Shown here: positions 42,669 through 45,468 of the stretch, piece by piece
How the letters are laid out: every line of letters begins with the position of its first letter
Position numbering within the stretch: the stretch's first letter is position 1
Assembly (NCBI GenBank): GCA_020052515.1
Contig: JAGVOW010000088.1
Coordinates: 1-45,468 of the forward strand
Length of the DNA stretch: 45,468 nucleotides
Origin: Brevinematales bacterium
Lineage (GTDB): Bacteria > Spirochaetota > Brevinematia > Brevinematales > JAOACQ01
Direction: 5' to 3'
Made by a program: the position numbers and the translations under genes
Notes under the pieces: model-generated
Seen by the model: the letters and a program-made list of their open reading frames with translations, nothing else
Told to the model about the DNA's origin: nothing
Databases searched by the model: none

Positions 42669-43676
42669 TTGATTTATCTCATTTCATTGCGGAACTACCT
42701 CTTTACATTCCTCAGAACGTCGGTAGTTTTTATTGCCGGATTATCCATTTATCTTTTTACCCTTCTTTTATCGCTTAAATTCAGGGGGGAAAGCTGGATT
42801 CTAATAGAAGCCCTCAAAAATTATGGGCTTTTTTTGCTTTATTCCTTGCCATTTATCATTATTATCGCCAGCTGTTTTTACTTTGCTTTTATTGGGAATG
42901 ATAAAATGTTTGTTTTTCGTATGGTCCCTATTGTCTCAGCCGCAAACACTATTATTCTCCTCCTGTTTTTCTTGATCAAAATAGATTTCTTCCCCCTGTT
43001 TCCGCCTACACAGCTTTATTTCTACCCGGAAGTAAAGGAAGGATACATTAATACGATTGGGGACTATAAAATTTTCGTAGAAGACAATGTCAAGAACAAT
43101 TACCGGAAGGGCATTTTATTTTATCATAACGCTTACCTGATCAATGCCATGAACGTAGGAAAAAACACTGTCTCTGTAAATGCTTACCAGCGCATCGGAA
43201 ACGGGCAATTTTATGGCGACAGTTCCGGTTTCAGCATTCCCCGCAAAGAGCCGGTTATGCAGCTCAAAGAAACCGGAATAACCCGCTTAGTATGCCAGAA
43301 CTATATTAGCAATATAAAGTACCTCAGGAAAATCTTTCAAACCACCTTTGTTAATGGAGGAATGCCGCATTCCATTGTCGCCATACTGCTGATGAGCATT
43401 GGATTTTTTGGACTTACCGCGGGAATCGCCGGCTTTTTAAGCGAAAGACAGCTTGTGATACTTTCTTTTTCCGCGCTTTTCACGCTGGCCATATTTCTAT
43501 TTTTTATTTTCCCGCATTTTTTAAGCTTGGTCAATTTAATCAAATTTGGCATTAAAAACGGCTTTTTTAAAGTGACTTTCCCTGGCCTGTTTGTAGGAGT
43601 TTTCGGCGCTTTGATCGGCTATGGCCTGATAGAATTAAGAGACCTGATGTTGAAAAGAGGCGGAAACCGTCAGTAA
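42669..43676 (+). CDS. LptF/LptG-like membrane protein 1
   Basis: The 335-residue protein starts with TTG at 42669 behind GGGAGG. It has three membrane segments in residues 1-115, an extracytoplasmic domain of about 110-120 residues, and three more segments at the end (about 235-325). This three-plus-three layout with a middle periplasmic domain, and the presence of a second gene with the same layout next door, resemble LptF and LptG, which extract lipopolysaccharide with the LptB ATPase. Sequence similarity is not strong enough for me to be sure. A role in another lipid or glycan export pathway is possible. Confidence 0.45.
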   Translation: MIYLISLRNYLFTFLRTSVVFIAGLSIYLFTLLLSLKFRGESWILIEALKNYGLFLLYSLPFIIIIASCFYFAFIGNDKMFVFRMVPIVSAANTIILLLFFLIKIDFFPLFPPTQLYFYPEVKEGYINTIGDYKIFVEDNVKNNYRKGILFYHNAYLINAMNVGKNTVSVNAYQRIGNGQFYGDSSGFSIPRKEPVMQLKETGITRLVCQNYISNIKYLRKIFQTTFVNGGMPHSIVAILLMSIGFFGLTAGIAGFLSERQLVILSFSALFTLAIFLFFIFPHFLSLVNLIKFGIKNGFFKVTFPGLFVGVFGALIGYGLIELRDLMLKRGGNRQ

Positions 43677-43691
43677 ACTGTTGAGGGTATT

Positions 43692-44726
43692 ATGAAGAAG
43701 TTCAATACATTTGTATTATGGGCCATTCTTTTTTCTCTGATTGTCATTGTTTTTTCAGGGCTTTATCATGTAAGGATAGAAAAATTGAGTCAAATCTGGT
43801 TGCCCTATACTATTGGAATAGATTTGCTTTTCTATCTGCCTCTGATAGCCGCTCTGAGTGTTTTGTGGCCAATCGTTTTCAGAAGCAAGGCTGAAATGCA
43901 GAATCCCCCATCCCCTGCGACTGCCAGTTTCTTTATGCTTCTTTATATTTTTGTGATGATAGGCGCCGCTATTCTGTTGCAGGAAGTTGCCCTGCCGAAG
44001 TTTTATGAAAACGCGGTCTTCCAGAAACAATTGAAAGACCAGGGACTATCTTTGAAAAGGCCCTATCAGGATAAGACAGCCGAAAAATTCAGCATGGCGG
44101 AATTTGACCAGGTTTACAGAATGCCGGCAAAAGAAAACATTGCCTTTTCTATGGGAAATTCTTATGTGCACTTTGAGAAAATGTACAATGGCGGCGGAAG
44201 CTACTACATAAAAGGCGCCAAAATTATCGCCTATAACAATAAAAAACAATTGGATTATATTATTACCGCGGCGTACGCAAAACTTTTAGAAGGGGAACTC
44301 TACGCGGTCAGTCCAACCTACTTTGAGTTCCGGCAAGGCCAGCTCTCTCAAAGCAAAAGAATTGGCGGCGTAAAAAAAATACCGATTATTTATGATTCTG
44401 ACGGGATTTACAATTTAAGTTCCGAAGGGACTTCAAAAATGGCCAGTTTAGTAGATATTTTCCTATACAATACTTATGTGTACTCCTCAAAAATCAATTT
44501 TTTTCACCTGGGCAATATTGTCTTCAACAAAATGGCTTACTACATCGTTCTAGCAATACTTTTGCTCATTGCCTCCAGCTTTGGGGCAGGTTATAAAAAC
44601 AAGCGGCCTTTAAACAAGGAATACCTGCAGGCGGCCTGTTTCTTTGTTCTATCGCTATTTGTAATGGCCTTCTTGTATGATTCACTCATCGAAGCTGTGA
44701 ATATGATCTACGGCCTGGTCATATAG
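43692..44726 (+). CDS. LptF/LptG-like membrane protein 2
   Basis: The 344-residue protein repeats the layout of its neighbour: about three N-terminal membrane segments, a periplasmic domain (about 110-270, with LDYIITAAYAKLLEGELYAV and YFEFRQGQ strands like the beta-jellyroll of LptF/G) and three C-terminal segments (MAYYIVLAILLLIASSFGAG). It begins 15 bp after the first gene, so the two are co-transcribed. A heterodimeric LptF/LptG-like permease is my best reading; a diverged or specialised pair cannot be excluded. Confidence 0.48.
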   Translation: MKKFNTFVLWAILFSLIVIVFSGLYHVRIEKLSQIWLPYTIGIDLLFYLPLIAALSVLWPIVFRSKAEMQNPPSPATASFFMLLYIFVMIGAAILLQEVALPKFYENAVFQKQLKDQGLSLKRPYQDKTAEKFSMAEFDQVYRMPAKENIAFSMGNSYVHFEKMYNGGGSYYIKGAKIIAYNNKKQLDYIITAAYAKLLEGELYAVSPTYFEFRQGQLSQSKRIGGVKKIPIIYDSDGIYNLSSEGTSKMASLVDIFLYNTYVYSSKINFFHLGNIVFNKMAYYIVLAILLLIASSFGAGYKNKRPLNKEYLQAACFFVLSLFVMAFLYDSLIEAVNMIYGLVI

Positions 44727-44729
44727 GAA

Positions 44730-45395
44730 ATGCAGCCTTTGTCAAATGAAACAATCGTTGAAATTTTAACCATTCTCAAGAAAGAGTACCCAAAATGGCA
44801 GGCCCCCATTGTCACTTATATCAAAAATTCGCAGGGCACACCCTACAAAATCATGATTTCTACCCTTCTCAGCCTGCGCACGCAGGATAAAACCACAGCT
44901 GAGGCGACAAAAAGGCTTTTTGAGAAAGCGCAAACGCCTGAAGAAATGCTTCTTCTCAAGGAAAAAGAAATAGAAAAACTGATCTATCCTGTTGGTTTTT
45001 ATAAGACAAAGGCCAGGAGAATCTTAGAGGTTTCCAGAGTTCTCATAAATCAGTACAAAAGCATTGTGCCCAGTGACCTGGATGAATTGTTAAAATTCCC
45101 GGGGGTAGGCAGGAAAACCGCAAATCTGGTTGTCACATTGGGTTTTGGAAAACCCGGCATCTGTGTGGACACTCATGTCCACCGGATTTCCAACCGCTTC
45201 GGCTATGTCAGAACAAAGACTCCGGAAGAGACGGAATTTGCTCTGAGGAAAAAGCTGCCGCCTGAGTGGTGGATAGAATACAACGACATTCTGGTCGCTT
45301 TCGGCCAGACCATCTGCAAGCCCATTTCCCCTTTCTGCTCCACCTGCCCTATCGGCCATTTTTGCCCAAAGACCGGAGTGGCAAAGAGCAGGTAA
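44730..45395 (+). CDS. nth: Endonuclease III (DNA glycosylase/AP lyase)
   Basis: The 221-residue protein has the helix-hairpin-helix [14 protein letters not shown] with the catalytic Lys129, the catalytic Asp147 in [13 protein letters not shown], and the C-terminal [4Fe-4S] motif CX6CX2CX5C (Cys196, 203, 206 and 212). It removes oxidised pyrimidines from DNA in base excision repair. Length is normal. It begins 3 bp after the preceding membrane protein gene, so it is probably in the same transcript, although the functions are unrelated. Confidence 0.95.
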   Translation: MQPLSNETIVEILTILKKEYPKWQAPIVTYIKNSQGTPYKIMISTLLSLRTQDKTTAEATKRLFEKAQTPEEMLLLKEKEIEKLIYPVGFYKTKARRILEVSRVLINQYKSIVPSDLDELLKFPGVGRKTANLVVTLGFGKPGICVDTHVHRISNRFGYVRTKTPEETEFALRKKLPPEWWIEYNDILVAFGQTICKPISPFCSTCPIGHFCPKTGVAKSR

Positions 45396-45400
45396 AATCA

Positions 45401-45430
45401 GTAAACTCGACGACCGGTTCCCGAGTTTAC
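45401..45430 (+). terminator. Hairpin after nth
   Basis: GTAAACTCG (45401-45409) and CGAGTTTAC (45422-45430) form a perfect 9-bp stem 5 nt after the nth stop. There is no T-run behind it, so it is a weak terminator candidate or a 3' end stabilising structure. GGTTCCC and GGGAACC further on may form a second stem. Confidence 0.45.
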
Positions 45431-45468
45431 CGCTCCTCGCTAAACAGCACTATCGAGGGAACCCCTAG

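Noticed and set aside
1-45468. tRNA, rRNA and CRISPR arrays
   Set aside because: No cloverleaf-like sequences, ribosomal RNA signatures or regular repeat-spacer arrays were seen in a reading of both strands.

Overview
The window reads as chromosomal DNA of an anaerobic, diderm (Gram-negative-type) bacterium. Anaerobiosis is suggested by the [FeFe]-hydrogenase maturation genes hydE, hydF and hydG, by several radical SAM enzymes and by oxygen-sensitive FeS proteins. A double membrane is suggested by two outer-membrane beta-barrel proteins, two LolA-like periplasmic proteins and a pair of LptF/LptG-like membrane proteins. I cannot name the phylum; a spirochaete or an uncultured candidate phylum would fit, but this is a guess.

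Layout. Positions 1-39 hold the last codons of an endonuclease/exonuclease/phosphatase-like gene. On the minus strand, 225-4982 holds a three-gene unit (propeller protein, NAD(P)HX repair enzyme, U32 peptidase-family protein) behind its own sigma70-type promoter. Positions 5048-7620 hold hydF and aspA, overlapping by ATGA. Positions 7775-25122 hold a tightly packed 16-gene minus-strand operon that looks like a ribosomal peptide (RiPP) factory. Positions 25505-28239 hold hydE, hydG and a TM1266-type regulator. A very large cyclic beta-1,2-glucan synthase gene follows on the plus strand (28446-37247). A five-gene Lol/MacB-type envelope export unit lies on the minus strand (37258-42528), and two LptF/G-like proteins plus endonuclease III lie on the plus strand (42669-45395).

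The main point of interest is the 17.4-kb operon. In transcription order it encodes a cytoplasmic subtilisin-like protease, a radical SAM protein with an unusual CX4CX2C motif, an 82-residue Cys-containing Gly/Thr-rich candidate precursor peptide, two radical SAM/SPASM enzymes, an exported multidomain protein (Tiki/EreA-like plus PDZ), a GNAT-like protein, two FtsX-type permeases, a LolA-like protein, an outer-membrane barrel, a LolD-like ATPase, a second GNAT-like protein, an acyl carrier protein, a ketosynthase and an MsbA-like exporter. I infer that the peptide is cross-linked by radical SAM chemistry, acylated from an ACP-bound chain by GNAT enzymes, cut by the protease, and moved across both membranes by the Lol-like machinery. 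I do not know this gene combination as a described system.

The operon appears to be an insertion in the hydrogenase maturation operon. Just after hydE is the N-terminal part of a DUF3795-like gene, and just before aspA, on the far side of the island, is what looks like the C-terminal zinc-ribbon end of the same family. The ancestral order was probably regulator-hydG-hydE-DUF3795-aspA-hydF. The resident five-gene export unit at 37-42.5 kb has the same gene content as the export part of the island, so the two are probably paralogous. Other structural signals are a 40-bp perfect palindrome between hydG and hydE, a 12-bp inverted repeat flanking the precursor gene, and G/C-rich REP-like repeats around 6.2, 38.4 and 39.2 kb.
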